This document shows positions 54,857-63,233 of a stretch of 64,000 bases of DNA, in pieces. Positions within the stretch are counted from its first letter, which is position 1. Each line of letters begins with the position of its first letter. Below the pieces are notes generated by a model that had not been told where the DNA came from, ran no database searches, and saw only the letters and a list, made by a program, of their open reading frames with translations. Both the position numbers and the translations under genes were made by a program. Source of the DNA: Streptomyces spinosisporus (GTDB lineage: Bacteria; Actinomycetota; Actinomycetes; Streptomycetales; Streptomycetaceae); contig NZ_JALDAX010000014.1 of the NCBI RefSeq assembly GCF_022698145.1, positions 1-64,000 of the forward strand, given 5' to 3'.

Positions 54857-56053
54857 ATGCCGGCAAGACCCCCCACATTCCTACGCCCGCTGCGTCTGGC
54901 GGGACTCTTCTCCGCTGTGGTCGCGCTGCTGGCGGCCTTCATCACCGTGCAGACCGGGTCGGCCGGCGCCGCCACCGGCAACGTGCTGCGCGACGACACC
55001 GGCCTCTATCCGCGGGCCATCCGGCTCGCCCACAACGGCAGCGCCAACGGCCGCATCCTGTCCTCCGTCGTCACCTTCTCCGGGAACAACGGACTCGGGG
55101 CCATCTACGAGAGCACCGACTCCGGCGCTTCCTTCCATCAGGTCGGCACGGTCGGCGATCCGGAGGCGGCGAACGGACAGGGGCTCTGCTGCTCCACCCT
55201 CTTCGAACTTCCCCAGCAGGTCGGCAGCCTTCCCGCGGGCACGCTGCTCTGGGCTGCCTCGGTCGGTCAGGACGAAGCCGACCGGCGCATGGCGCTGCGT
55301 GTCTTCAAGAGCAACGACGTGGGGCGTACGTGGAGTTATCTCTCCACCATCGCCACCGCGGGCAGCACCGGCGGACTGTGGGAACCCGAGTTCTCCGTCG
55401 ACTCCTCCGGTCATCTCGTCGCGCACTACTCGGACGAGACCGACCCCGCCCACAGCCAGAAGCTGATGGCCGCGCGCACCTCGAACGGCCAGACCTGGAC
55501 CGGACACCACGCCACCGTCATCAGCTCGCTCGCCACCGACCGCCCCGGCATGGCGGTCGTCCGCAAGCTCGGCAACGGCACCTACTTCATGTCGTACGAG
55601 ATCTGCTCGGCCTCGGGGCAGTACCAGTGTGTCGTGCACTACCGGACCTCGCCCGACGGCTGGGACTGGAGCGGCGGAGCCGCCCTCGGCTACAGGCCGG
55701 AGACGTCCGACGGCAAGTACTTCAAGCACGCCCCGACCGTGGCCTGGGCGCCCCAGGCCGGCAATCCGCTCGGCCGGCTCTTCCTGGTCGGACAGGTCCT
55801 CTACAACAAGGACGGATCGGTTGCCGCCGGCAGCGGCAGGACCGTATGGGTCAACAGCGCAGGTGGCAGCGGGACTTGGCGCGAGATCGCAGCGCCGGTG
55901 ACGGTCGAGTCGAAGGTCGTCGACTACTGCCCCAACTACAGCTCGGCTCTGTTGCCCTCGGCCGACGGCAACAGCCTGCTGGAGATCGCCACGGATTGGG
56001 CCGGCAGCACCTGCAAGCCCTACTTCGCCACTACGACCGTCCCCGCAACCTGA
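54857..56053 (+). CDS. Secreted sialidase-fold glycosidase (GH93-like)
   Basis: 398 residues with a Sec signal peptide (LAGLFSAVVALLAAFITVQT, cut near AGAA). Six-bladed propeller with Asp-box-like STDSGASF and SNDVGRTW. The blocks WEPEFSVDSSGHLVAHYSDE, ATDRPGMAVVRKLGNGTYFM and SYEICSASGQYQCVVHYR recall GH93 exo-1,5-alpha-L-arabinanases more than true sialidases, because the sialidase Arg triad is not obvious. The assignment is by remembered pattern. ATG 54857 has GGGAG at six bases. Controlled by the divergent LacI protein. Confidence 0.75.
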   Translation: MPARPPTFLRPLRLAGLFSAVVALLAAFITVQTGSAGAATGNVLRDDTGLYPRAIRLAHNGSANGRILSSVVTFSGNNGLGAIYESTDSGASFHQVGTVGDPEAANGQGLCCSTLFELPQQVGSLPAGTLLWAASVGQDEADRRMALRVFKSNDVGRTWSYLSTIATAGSTGGLWEPEFSVDSSGHLVAHYSDETDPAHSQKLMAARTSNGQTWTGHHATVISSLATDRPGMAVVRKLGNGTYFMSYEICSASGQYQCVVHYRTSPDGWDWSGGAALGYRPETSDGKYFKHAPTVAWAPQAGNPLGRLFLVGQVLYNKDGSVAAGSGRTVWVNSAGGSGTWREIAAPVTVESKVVDYCPNYSSALLPSADGNSLLEIATDWAGSTCKPYFATTTVPAT

Positions 56054-56076
56054 CCTCGCCCAAGCTCCCCCACTCC

Positions 56077-56109
56077 GGCCTGGTACGACGGGAGCCGTCG
56101 TACCAGGCC
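56077..56109 (+). terminator. Terminator after the secreted propeller gene
   Basis: Perfect 14-bp stem GGCCTGGTACGACG / CGTCGTACCAGGCC with a 5-base loop, 24 bases after the stop codon. Confidence 0.8.
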
Positions 56110-56185
56110 CTCAACCATGCGGACATCCCTGCCGGGTTGCCGGCCCAGGTCGCCCCGGCAAAGCGGTCGTACGTCTCGCCCCTGA

Positions 56186-56485
56186 TCACTTGCGGGGGCC
56201 GCAGGCGAGCTGCGCGAGGACACCGACCAGCCGCTCTCGCAGGGGCTCCGCCGTGGCTGCCAGTTCCAGCATCGGGTGGAACGCGTCTGCCGCGAGACCG
56301 ACCAGCGCGCTCGCCATCACGGTCACGCGCAGCCAGATCTCCGCGTCGTCCACGGGTGCCAGCGCCCGAGCCGGCCCGCGAACGAGCAGCGTGTCGGCCT
56401 CACGCACGAGAGCCCGGGTCGTGTTCCTCGGACCGTAAGAACACCACTCCAACGAGCTGGCCTGGCGCGAATCATGAGTCGGCAC
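56186..56485 (-). pseudogene. C-terminal part of a TetR-type regulator
   Basis: 99 codons with DDAEIWLRVTVMASALVGLA then PLRERLVGVLAQL, resembling the last helices of TetR ligand domains. The helix-turn-helix half is missing and no good start exists. It is the third TetR sequence relic or gene near GAACGTTC-rich DNA in the window. Confidence 0.45.
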
Positions 56486-56505
56486 CCGGTCGGCGTAACC
56501 ACAAG

Positions 56506-56960
56506 GACGCCGTGTTCCTGTCGCCGCACAAGTTCGCTGGCGGCCCTCAGACGCCTGCGGTTCTCGTCGTGCACCGCGACCTTCTCCGCACCACCGTGCC
56601 GGTCGTGCCGGGAGGTGGCACCGTCAGTTATGTCGGACCCGACAGCCACCGCTATACGCCTGACGCAGTGGCACGCGAAGAGGGCGGCACACCGGCCATC
56701 GTCGAGTCCATACGCGGTATCTGCATCACCATTTCGTGACTGCACTGCTGGACAACCTCTTCGGGGTGCAGGCCCGCGGAGGACTGCTCCTGTGCCGGCC
56801 CCTACGGACACCACTTACTCGGCATCGATACCGACCAATCTCACGCACACCGCGACGTGATCACGGAACAGGACATCGAGGCGATGAAGCCGGGATGGAC
56901 CCGTGTCAGCTTCCCGTACTTCATGTCAGATGCGGCGGCACCTGTCCCCCGCGCCAAGCA
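56506..56960 (+). pseudogene. Frameshifted class V aminotransferase remnant
   Basis: Three consecutive pieces in different frames cover the C-terminal half of a class V PLP enzyme (selenocysteine-lyase/isopenicillin-epimerase-like). First KDAVFLSPHKFAGGPQTPAV with the PLP lysine and EEGGTPAIVESIRG; then TALLDNLFGVQARGG; then CAGPYGHHLLGID and MKPGWTRVSFPYFMSDA. The N-terminal half is missing. Clearly a decayed gene. Confidence 0.75.
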
Positions 56961-57120
56961 GGCAGGGGAAGAGGTGCTGGTAGTCCAACGGGAGCGCGCC
57001 CGTGACCTCTTCCTGTCCCGACATGAGGAGCCCCAGAGTCCGGCGCGCCTGCCGTGGGCCGTCGAGGCACTGCGATGCTTTCCGCTGTCGAACCGCCCAC
57101 ACCAAAGCAAGCCTTATGAC

Positions 57121-57150
57121 TTGACCCCACTACCCTTATTTCACTTATGA
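57121..57150 (+). promoter_or_regulatory. Probable promoter of the racemase gene
   Basis: TTGACC at 57121-57126 and TTATGA at 57145-57150, 18 bases apart, in the most AT-rich patch of this part of the window, about 50 bases before the racemase start. Confidence 0.5.
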
Positions 57151-57198
57151 GAACATGGCCGGAAGGTGAGCAGAATCCGTGCTTCGAGGAGTGGGGCG

Positions 57199-57897
57199 AT
57201 GAAGACCATCGGTCTGATCGGTGGAATGAGCTGGGAATCGACGGCTGAGTACTACCGGCTCCTGAACGAGCTCGCACGAGACCGGCTTGGTGGGCTCCAC
57301 TCAGCTCGATGCGTGCTCCACTCGGTCGACTTCGCCGAGATCGAGCAGTTGCAGGTCCAGGGCCGCTGGGCGGAAGCCGCCGAGATCCTTGCCGGGGCCG
57401 CTCGGTCTTTGGAAGCAGCCGGTGCCGACCTGATGCTCATCTGCACCAACACGATGCACAAGGTGGCCGATGCGGTCGAGGCGGCGGTGTCCATCCCCCT
57501 GTTGCATCTGGCCGATGCCACGGCTGACGCTGTGCGGGCTTCGGGCCTGAGCCGGGTCGGCCTGTTGGGCACGGCGTTCACCATGGAACAGGACTTCTAC
57601 CGGGGCCGCCTTGAGGCGGGCGGCCTCCAGGTGTTCATCCCGGATTCTGCGCAACGCGGCCTGGTGCACCAAGTCATCTACGAGGAACTCTGCCTCGGAG
57701 TGATCAAGGACGAATCCCGCGCTGCCTACCGAAAGGTCATAGAAGATCTCGTTGCCGCCGGTGCGGAGGGCATCATCCTGGGCTGCACGGAGATCGAGCT
57801 GCTCATCGGCCCTGAAGACAGTCCCGTCCCGGTCTTCCCCACCGCACGCCTCCATGCCGAAGCAGCCGTGGACGCAGCGCTGACTCAACACGGCTGA
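57199..57897 (+). CDS. Aspartate/glutamate racemase family protein
   Basis: 232 residues, normal length for YgeA-type racemases. MKTIGLIGGMSWESTAEYYR at the start, first catalytic cysteine in LMLICTNTMHKVAD, second in IILGCTEIELLI. Such enzymes racemise aspartate or related amino acids without PLP. ATG 57199 follows GAGGAG. No partner genes nearby. Confidence 0.92.
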   Translation: MKTIGLIGGMSWESTAEYYRLLNELARDRLGGLHSARCVLHSVDFAEIEQLQVQGRWAEAAEILAGAARSLEAAGADLMLICTNTMHKVADAVEAAVSIPLLHLADATADAVRASGLSRVGLLGTAFTMEQDFYRGRLEAGGLQVFIPDSAQRGLVHQVIYEELCLGVIKDESRAAYRKVIEDLVAAGAEGIILGCTEIELLIGPEDSPVPVFPTARLHAEAAVDAALTQHG

Positions 57898-57950
57898 GGA
57901 GCCGACGCGTTGGAATCCGAGCCGGCAGATCGCGCGGGAAGAGCCCATGC

Positions 57951-58600
57951 TCAAGATGTTCCGCGCCTGGACCAGCCTCGCGCCTCACCCTCGTCGATGA
58001 GGCGCCGCCCGGCCGCCCATAGCGACGAAGAGGCTTCCCCGATCACGGCCTTCCGGGCCCGGACATCGTCCGCGGTGACGCCTGGAGTCCGCCAAGTGCC
58101 GCCGTGTGCCATCCAGTTGAGCAGCAGGGGTTGCAGTCGGTCCATGGCTTTGGCGAACCTGGCCTCGGGAGTGCGGCGCTCCTCGAACTCCTCCCAGAGT
58201 GCCTGGAGGCGCTGCGCCTGGTCGACCGGAAGCAGGCCGAAGATGTCTATCGCCGCAGCCACCTCCCGCTCGTGCTGATCGGCGCCTGCCGCACTGTCGT
58301 ACAACGGCGTGTCGCCTGCGTAGATCTCGACGAGATCGTGCAGGAGGACGAGCTGGATGGTGTGTCCCAGGTCAATGGCTCGTCGGAGTGCTCGGCGAGG
58401 ATCGCGACCATCATGGCCAGGTGCCATGAGTGCTCGGCGTCGTTCTCGCGGCGGTCGGCCGCAGCAAGAGGTGACTGCCGAAGCACGGTCTTGAGCTGAT
58501 CCACCTCGATCAGAAAGGTGAGTTGGGCGCTCAGTCTGTCCTCAAGATCAGCGGGAAGAGGCGATTTCTCCACGAGGAGGGCCCGACGCTCATCGTTCAT
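57951..58600 (-). pseudogene. HD-domain 5'-nucleotidase-like gene with one frameshift
   Basis: Two overlapping frames together give a complete YfbR/HDDC2-like HD protein of about 210 residues. The first (start ATG 58600) reads LTFLIEVDQLKTVLRQSPLA and ENDAEHSWHLAMMVAILAEH; the second continues AIDLGHTIQLVLLHDLVEIY with the HD pair, to a normal C-terminus. A single missing base near 58375, in GAGCCATTGACC, breaks the reading frame. Either a recent pseudogene or a sequencing error; repaired, the protein would be a metal-dependent deoxynucleotide phosphatase. Confidence 0.8.
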
Positions 58601-58686
58601 CCGCCCATCGTGTCACGAGCCTGCCGTAGGCCCTGGTATGCAGGGAGATCGCCACCACCAATGTCCGACGGACGGCTCCGTGGAGG

Positions 58687-59090
58687 ATGTCTGCCGACAG
58701 CAGTCTGGTGCACATCGACATCGCGATGTTCGTCGTCGGCGCCGGGCTCGGTCCGAACCTGCGGACGATCGTGCCGGCCATGCAGAACGCGGTCTCCTCA
58801 CGGGACATCGGGGTCGCGACGTCCTCCACCACCTTCTTCCGGCAGATGGGTGGCACCATCGGCGTCGCCGTCTTCCTGTCCGTCACCCACTCGCTGGTGC
58901 CCGACAAGATCGCAGGCGCCTTCAAGCCCGTGCAGCACACCGCCGCCTTCGAGAAGGCCGCGGCGGCCCACCCGGACCGGTTGAAGATGCTGAATGGCAG
59001 CAACACTGACGCTCTCGACGACACGCCCTTCCTGTCGAAGCTCGACTCGGCCCTTGCCCGTCCCTTCAAGGTCGGCTTCACCGACTCGAG
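58687..59090 (+). pseudogene. Internal fragment of a DHA2-family MFS exporter
   Basis: About 130 codons: MFVVGAGLGPNLRTIVPAMQ, NAVSSRDIGVATSSTTFFRQ, MGGTIGVAVFLSVTHSLVP, then FLSKLDSALARPFKVGFTDS, at which point similarity ends. These are helices 11-13 of EmrB-like exporters of about 500 residues. Both ends are missing. It stops where the missing last helix would begin. Confidence 0.7.
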
Positions 59091-59170
59091 GAGGTGCCGC
59101 TGCGCACACACGCGGCGGCGTTCAGGCGGTCAATTGCCGTGCGCCCGGCATTCTGGAAGGCACGCCGCCC

Positions 59171-59935
59171 TCAGGAGGCGCCCCACCCGCCGTCGAGGGT
59201 CAGTTCGGTGCCCGTGATGGATACCGACTGCGGCGAGCACAGGAAGGCCACCGCGCCGGCGACCTCGTCGGGCTCGATCAGGCGCTTGACCGCCGAGCGC
59301 GTCAGCAGCACGTCCGAGAGGACCTGATCCGTCTTCATGTCGTGGAGGACCGCCTGGTCCGCCAACTGCTTCTCGACCAGAGGGGTTCGCACATATCCGG
59401 GGCACACGCAGTTGCTGGTGACGCCCTTGGCGGCCCCCTCCAGCGCGATGACCTTGGAGAGCCCGAGCAGACCGTGCTTGGCGCTGACGTACGCGGACTT
59501 GTAGGCACTGGCTCGCAGGCCGTGGACGCTGGAGATGTGGACGATCCGTCCCCAGCCCCGCTCGTACATGCCCGGAAGCACGGCGCGGCTGAGGAGGAAC
59601 GGCGCCTCCAGCATCAGCCGCAGCATGAAGGCGAACCGCTCGGGCTCGAACTTGTCGACGGGCGCGACGTGTTGAATCCCCGCGTTGTTCACGAGGATGT
59701 CCGCGTCCAGCGTCCGCTCGGCCAGCTCGGCGGTCCGGCTGAGGTCGATCACCAGTGCCTCGCCGCCGATCTGATCGGCCGTGCGCCTCGCACCTTCGGC
59801 ATCGACGTCACACACGACGACGTGGGCGCCGAGCGTGGCGAGCCGGGCCGCCACCGCCTGGCCGATGCCGCTTGCCGCACCGGTGACGATCGCGCGGCGA
59901 CCGGAGAGGTCAGGACCTTCGACGGGGCCCGTCAT
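59171..59935 (-). CDS. SDR dehydrogenase, 3-hydroxybutyrate dehydrogenase-like
   Basis: 254 residues. Cofactor loop AIVTGAASGIGQAVAARLAT, DILVNNAGIQHVAP, Ser-Tyr-Lys triad in HISSVHGLRASAYKSAYVSAKHG, and CPGYVRTPLVEKQ, a block typical of D-3-hydroxybutyrate dehydrogenases. Its ATG overlaps the dioxygenase stop (ATGA), so it is the third gene of the hydrolase-dioxygenase operon. In that setting it could oxidise a ring- or side-chain alcohol of the aromatic substrate rather than hydroxybutyrate. Confidence 0.85.
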   Translation of the reverse strand: MTGPVEGPDLSGRRAIVTGAASGIGQAVAARLATLGAHVVVCDVDAEGARRTADQIGGEALVIDLSRTAELAERTLDADILVNNAGIQHVAPVDKFEPERFAFMLRLMLEAPFLLSRAVLPGMYERGWGRIVHISSVHGLRASAYKSAYVSAKHGLLGLSKVIALEGAAKGVTSNCVCPGYVRTPLVEKQLADQAVLHDMKTDQVLSDVLLTRSAVKRLIEPDEVAGAVAFLCSPQSVSITGTELTLDGGWGAS

Positions 59936-60801
59936 GACGCCGGTGAAGCGAAGGGGTTGGTGTTGGTGTGGTGGTGCCCCCAGACGTCCGAGACCCCGAA
60001 GTCGTGCGGCACCCAGTCGTCGCCCACTTCGATCCCACCACAGCCGATCTCGAGGTGGAAACCGCTGGGGTTCTGCACATAGAACGAGATCGCCTTGTCG
60101 TTCATGTGCCGGCCCAGGCTGATCGAGATGGGCGCGCCATTGGCCTTGGCCCGGTCGTACGACCGCCCGACGTCGTCGATCGAGCCGTGCTCGAACTCCA
60201 GGTGATGGATCGACGGCGCGTCCGCGCCCGCGAGGGCGATGGCGTGGTGGGCCGAGTTGCACCGGAAGAAGTACAGGCCGGGGGCGCGGTAGTCGGTCAG
60301 CTTGAACTCCAGCACGGATTCGTAGAGTTCACGCAGTTCGGCGAGCTTGGGGCTGGCCAGCACGAAGTGGCCGAGGCCGGTGGTGCCGGGATGGGTGCCG
60401 TCGGGCCTGGCGACACTGGTGCGCGCCTTGGCCTCGCCGATCGCCAGCTCCACCCGGTAGCCGACGGGGTCGGTGAACCAGCGAAGACGCGTGGCGCCAC
60501 GGAGTTGTGTCTCTTCCGGCGAGCCGTCCTCGACGGTGTAACCCGCGTCGGTGAGCCTCTGGGTGAGCCTGTCCAGGTCGGGCGGGGTGTCGACGATCCA
60601 GCCGAGGTGCCGTGGGGTGTCCTCAGCGGACGGGTACAGCGCCACTCGGTACTTGAACTCGTCCAGTTCGGCGAGCCCGATCTCCTCCGTGCCGAACTTG
60701 GCTGTGGTGACGCCGATACCCAGTGTGCGTTTGAGGAGATCGGTCCAAGCCTCCACGTCGGTGACGTTCAGACCGACATAGCCCAGCTTGCGGATTCCCA
60801 C
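59932..60801 (-). CDS. Type I extradiol ring-cleavage dioxygenase (BphC/HsaC-like)
   Basis: 289 residues, two vicinal-oxygen-chelate modules (KLGYVGLNVTDVEAWTDLLK; TTGLGHFVLASPKLAELREL). The Fe(II) ligands are visible as His in GLGHFVL, His in SIHHLEFEHGS and Glu in FHLEIGCGG. It opens a catechol ring next to the hydroxyls, using O2. GTG 60801 has GGAGGG upstream. It lies four bases after the hydrolase gene. The aromatic substrate cannot be read from the sequence; length and motifs fit 2,3-dihydroxybiphenyl-type enzymes. Confidence 0.9.
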   Translation of the reverse strand: MGIRKLGYVGLNVTDVEAWTDLLKRTLGIGVTTAKFGTEEIGLAELDEFKYRVALYPSAEDTPRHLGWIVDTPPDLDRLTQRLTDAGYTVEDGSPEETQLRGATRLRWFTDPVGYRVELAIGEAKARTSVARPDGTHPGTTGLGHFVLASPKLAELRELYESVLEFKLTDYRAPGLYFFRCNSAHHAIALAGADAPSIHHLEFEHGSIDDVGRSYDRAKANGAPISISLGRHMNDKAISFYVQNPSGFHLEIGCGGIEVGDDWVPHDFGVSDVWGHHHTNTNPFASPAS

Positions 60802-60805
60802 GTTT

Positions 60806-61639
60806 TCATCCCTCCGCTGCGGCGGCCGCGCCGCCCTGCAGAAACTCGCGAACGATGTGGTTGAACTCGGGCGCACGCTCGTACTGCACCCAGTGCCGGC
60901 AGTTCGGCAGAACACGCAGCTCCGCGTTGGGAATGCCCTCGAGGATCTTGGGCGCCCAGGTCAGCGGGACGGTCTGGTCCTCTCGCCCCCACACGAGCAG
61001 CGTCGGGGCGGAGATGAGCGCCAGATCGGGGGTCAGGTCGCCGAAGTTCGGCGGGATCGGCAGTTCAGGGTGGGCGCGCAGGCTCGACTCGTACCGCTCG
61101 TCGATGAGGGACTCCGTCGCCAGCGTCTCGTCGAACACCATCAGCCGTACGAACTCGGCCATCGCCTCGCGCGACGGCTTCTGGGCCGCCATGTAGCCGA
61201 AGAGCCGTTCCAGCCCGACGGGCCACGGTGGCGCGTCGGCCGGCAGGACTCCGCCCGGTGCCATGAGGACCACCCGGTCCACTCGCTCAGGGTGGCGCAT
61301 CGCAATGCGCATCGCCACGGCGCCACCGTAGGAGTTGCCCACCAGGTGGGCGCGCTCGATCCCGAGCGCCGTCATCGCACGGCACACACGCTCCGCCGCG
61401 TCGAAGATCAGTGGTTCGCCCGTGTCAGGTCGCGGAGAGCTTCCCCAGCCGGGAAGGTCCACCACGATGTTGCGGTAGTCCTGGAACGCCGCGAGGTTGC
61501 CGCCGAAATTGCTCATGCCGGTCGCACCCGGCCCCGAGCCGTGCAGCCACACGACCGGGCTGCCCGAACCGACGTCGGTGCAGGCCAGTTGCGCGTCTCC
61601 GACGTCCACCATGGTCGTCACGTTCGCCACGTTCGCCAT
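60806..61639 (-). CDS. Alpha/beta hydrolase for meta-cleavage products (MhpC/BphD type)
   Basis: 277 residues. VVWLHGSGPGATGMSNFGGN (oxyanion region), nucleophile elbow AHLVGNSYGGAVAMRIAMRH, acid in LLVWGREDQTVPL and His in RHWVQYERAPEFN. It hydrolyses the C-C bond of the ring-fission product to give 2-hydroxypentadienoate, the substrate of the MhpD-like hydratase 10 kb away. ATG 61639 follows GGAAGGGGG. First gene of the upper operon. Confidence 0.93.
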   Translation of the reverse strand: MANVANVTTMVDVGDAQLACTDVGSGSPVVWLHGSGPGATGMSNFGGNLAAFQDYRNIVVDLPGWGSSPRPDTGEPLIFDAAERVCRAMTALGIERAHLVGNSYGGAVAMRIAMRHPERVDRVVLMAPGGVLPADAPPWPVGLERLFGYMAAQKPSREAMAEFVRLMVFDETLATESLIDERYESSLRAHPELPIPPNFGDLTPDLALISAPTLLVWGREDQTVPLTWAPKILEGIPNAELRVLPNCRHWVQYERAPEFNHIVREFLQGGAAAAAEG

Positions 61640-61654
61640 TTCGACCCCCTTCCT

Positions 61655-61681
61655 GTATGTAACGCTCACTATACAAGAATA
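61655..61681 (-). promoter_or_regulatory. Promoter/operator of the hydrolase-dioxygenase operon
   Basis: Minus strand: TTGTATAGTGAGCGTTACAT followed by ACAGGA, with TATAGT (61673-61668) as -10 box and CTTGTT/TTGTTG upstream as a poor -35. It matches the importer promoter at 47954 in 18 of 20 bases across GTAnAGTGAnCGnTACATACAGG, so both operons likely answer to one regulator. Confidence 0.65.
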
Positions 61682-61716
61682 CGTGGCGCCAACAAGGGTT
61701 TTTGCCCTACGCAAAA

Positions 61717-61738
61717 CCCCCTGCTGGGAGGCAGGGGG
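61717..61738 (-). terminator. Terminator of the FAD-reductase operon
   Basis: 8-bp stem CCCCCTGC / GCAGGGGG with a 6-base loop, followed on the minus strand by TTTTG. It lies 55 bases after the reductase stop and insulates the hydrolase promoter. Confidence 0.85.
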
Positions 61739-61792
61739 CGCGCCGTGTCTCGTCCCGTCGCCACTGAACGGGCAGGACACCAGTCGTGTGCG

Positions 61793-63232
61793 TCAACGGC
61801 CGTAGGCTTCCAGCAGCCGCAGCCACACCTCGCTGACCGTGGGGAACGCCGGGACCGCGTGCCACAGTCGGTCGATCGGCACCTCGCCGACCACCGCGAT
61901 CGTCGCCGCATGCAGCAGTTCCGCGACACCCGGGCCGACCAGCGTGAATCCGACGATCACCTTGCGGTCCTCGTCGACGACCATCCTGGCCCGACCGCGA
62001 TATCCCTCGGCCTGCAGGGAGGATCCGGCGGTCGCGGCCAGGTCGTAGTCGACGACCCGGATGCGCAGCCCGGCGGCCTCGGCAGCGGCCGCGGTCAGCC
62101 CGACCGACGCGAGCTCCGGCTCGGTGAACACCACCTGCGGTACCGCGCGCTCGTCGGATGTGGCCACGTGGCGGCCCCACCGACCCTGCTCGACCGTTTC
62201 GTTCTTCGCGCGGGCCACGATGACGTCGCCCACGGCGCGGGCCTGGTACTTGCCCTGGTGGGTCAGCAGCACGCGCCGGTTGACGTCACCGGCGGCATAC
62301 AGCCATCCGTCGTCGAACAGTGCGCCGTCCTCACCGACGACACGCATGGTGTCGTCGACGGTGAGCCAGGCACCGGGCGTCAGACCGACGGCGTCGAGGC
62401 CGATGTCCTGCGTGTTGGGCGTACGACCGATCGCGACGAGCAGTTCATCGGCTTCGACCTGCTCACCGTTGGTGAGGGTGATGCACACCGCTCCGTCGTC
62501 GGTCCGCTTCACGGACGCCGCTTCGGCTCCGAGGTGGACCGAGACGCCGCTCTCGCGCAGCGACTCGACGACGTACTCGCCGGCGAACGGTTCCGCCATG
62601 GGCAGCACTCCGTCCCGCGCCAGCATCGTCACCGAGGCGCCCAGGCCGGCGAACGCTGTCGCCATCTCCGACGCGACCACGCCACCGCCGATGATGGCGA
62701 GGTGGCCCGGGACTTCGCCCGTTGCGACAGCCTCCCGGCTCGTCCAGGGCTTTGCCTGACGCAGTCCCTCCACATCCGGGACCAGCGCGCCGCTTCCGGT
62801 CGAGACGACGACCGCGTGCCGTGCGGTCAGCGTCGTGACGGAGCCGTCCTTGCCGGACACCTCGACGACCCGGGCGGAGCTGATGCGGCCGTGTCCGCGG
62901 TACAGCGGCACACCCACCTGCTCGAGCCAGGAGGCCTGTCCGTCGTCCTTCCAGTTCGACGCGAAGGAGTCGCGGCGCTCGAGCACGGCGGCGACATCCA
63001 GGTCACCCTTGACCGCTTCACGTGCGCCGGGCACCTGTCGCGCCGCGCGGAGGGCAGCCCCGCTGCGCAGCAGCGCCTTCGTCGGCATGCAGGCCCAGTA
63101 CGAGCACTCCCCTCCGACCAGTTCCCGCTCGACGATGGCCACGCTCAGGCCGCCCTGCACCACGCGGTCGGCGACGTTCTCCCCGACCGGGCCCGCGCCG
63201 ATGACGACGACGTCGTAGGTGTTGGTACCCAT
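61793..63232 (-). CDS. FAD-dependent pyridine-nucleotide disulfide reductase
   Basis: 479 residues. FAD motif YDVVVIGAGPVGENVADRVV, redox-active pair in GGECSYWACMPTKALLR (CxxxxC), NAD(P) motif LAIIGGGVVASEMATAFAGL, LYAAGDVNRRVLLTHQGKYQ, and the C-terminal dimerisation domain. The C-terminal HPxxxE motif of lipoamide dehydrogenases is not clear (HAVPAFPTVSEVW, with His, Pro and Glu in a related order), so mercuric-reductase-like or quinone reductase roles are possible. The ATG lies one base after the stop of the membrane protein gene; both form an operon behind a twin-operator promoter. Confidence 0.9.
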   Translation of the reverse strand: MGTNTYDVVVIGAGPVGENVADRVVQGGLSVAIVERELVGGECSYWACMPTKALLRSGAALRAARQVPGAREAVKGDLDVAAVLERRDSFASNWKDDGQASWLEQVGVPLYRGHGRISSARVVEVSGKDGSVTTLTARHAVVVSTGSGALVPDVEGLRQAKPWTSREAVATGEVPGHLAIIGGGVVASEMATAFAGLGASVTMLARDGVLPMAEPFAGEYVVESLRESGVSVHLGAEAASVKRTDDGAVCITLTNGEQVEADELLVAIGRTPNTQDIGLDAVGLTPGAWLTVDDTMRVVGEDGALFDDGWLYAAGDVNRRVLLTHQGKYQARAVGDVIVARAKNETVEQGRWGRHVATSDERAVPQVVFTEPELASVGLTAAAAEAAGLRIRVVDYDLAATAGSSLQAEGYRGRARMVVDEDRKVIVGFTLVGPGVAELLHAATIAVVGEVPIDRLWHAVPAFPTVSEVWLRLLEAYGR

Positions 63233-63233
63233 G

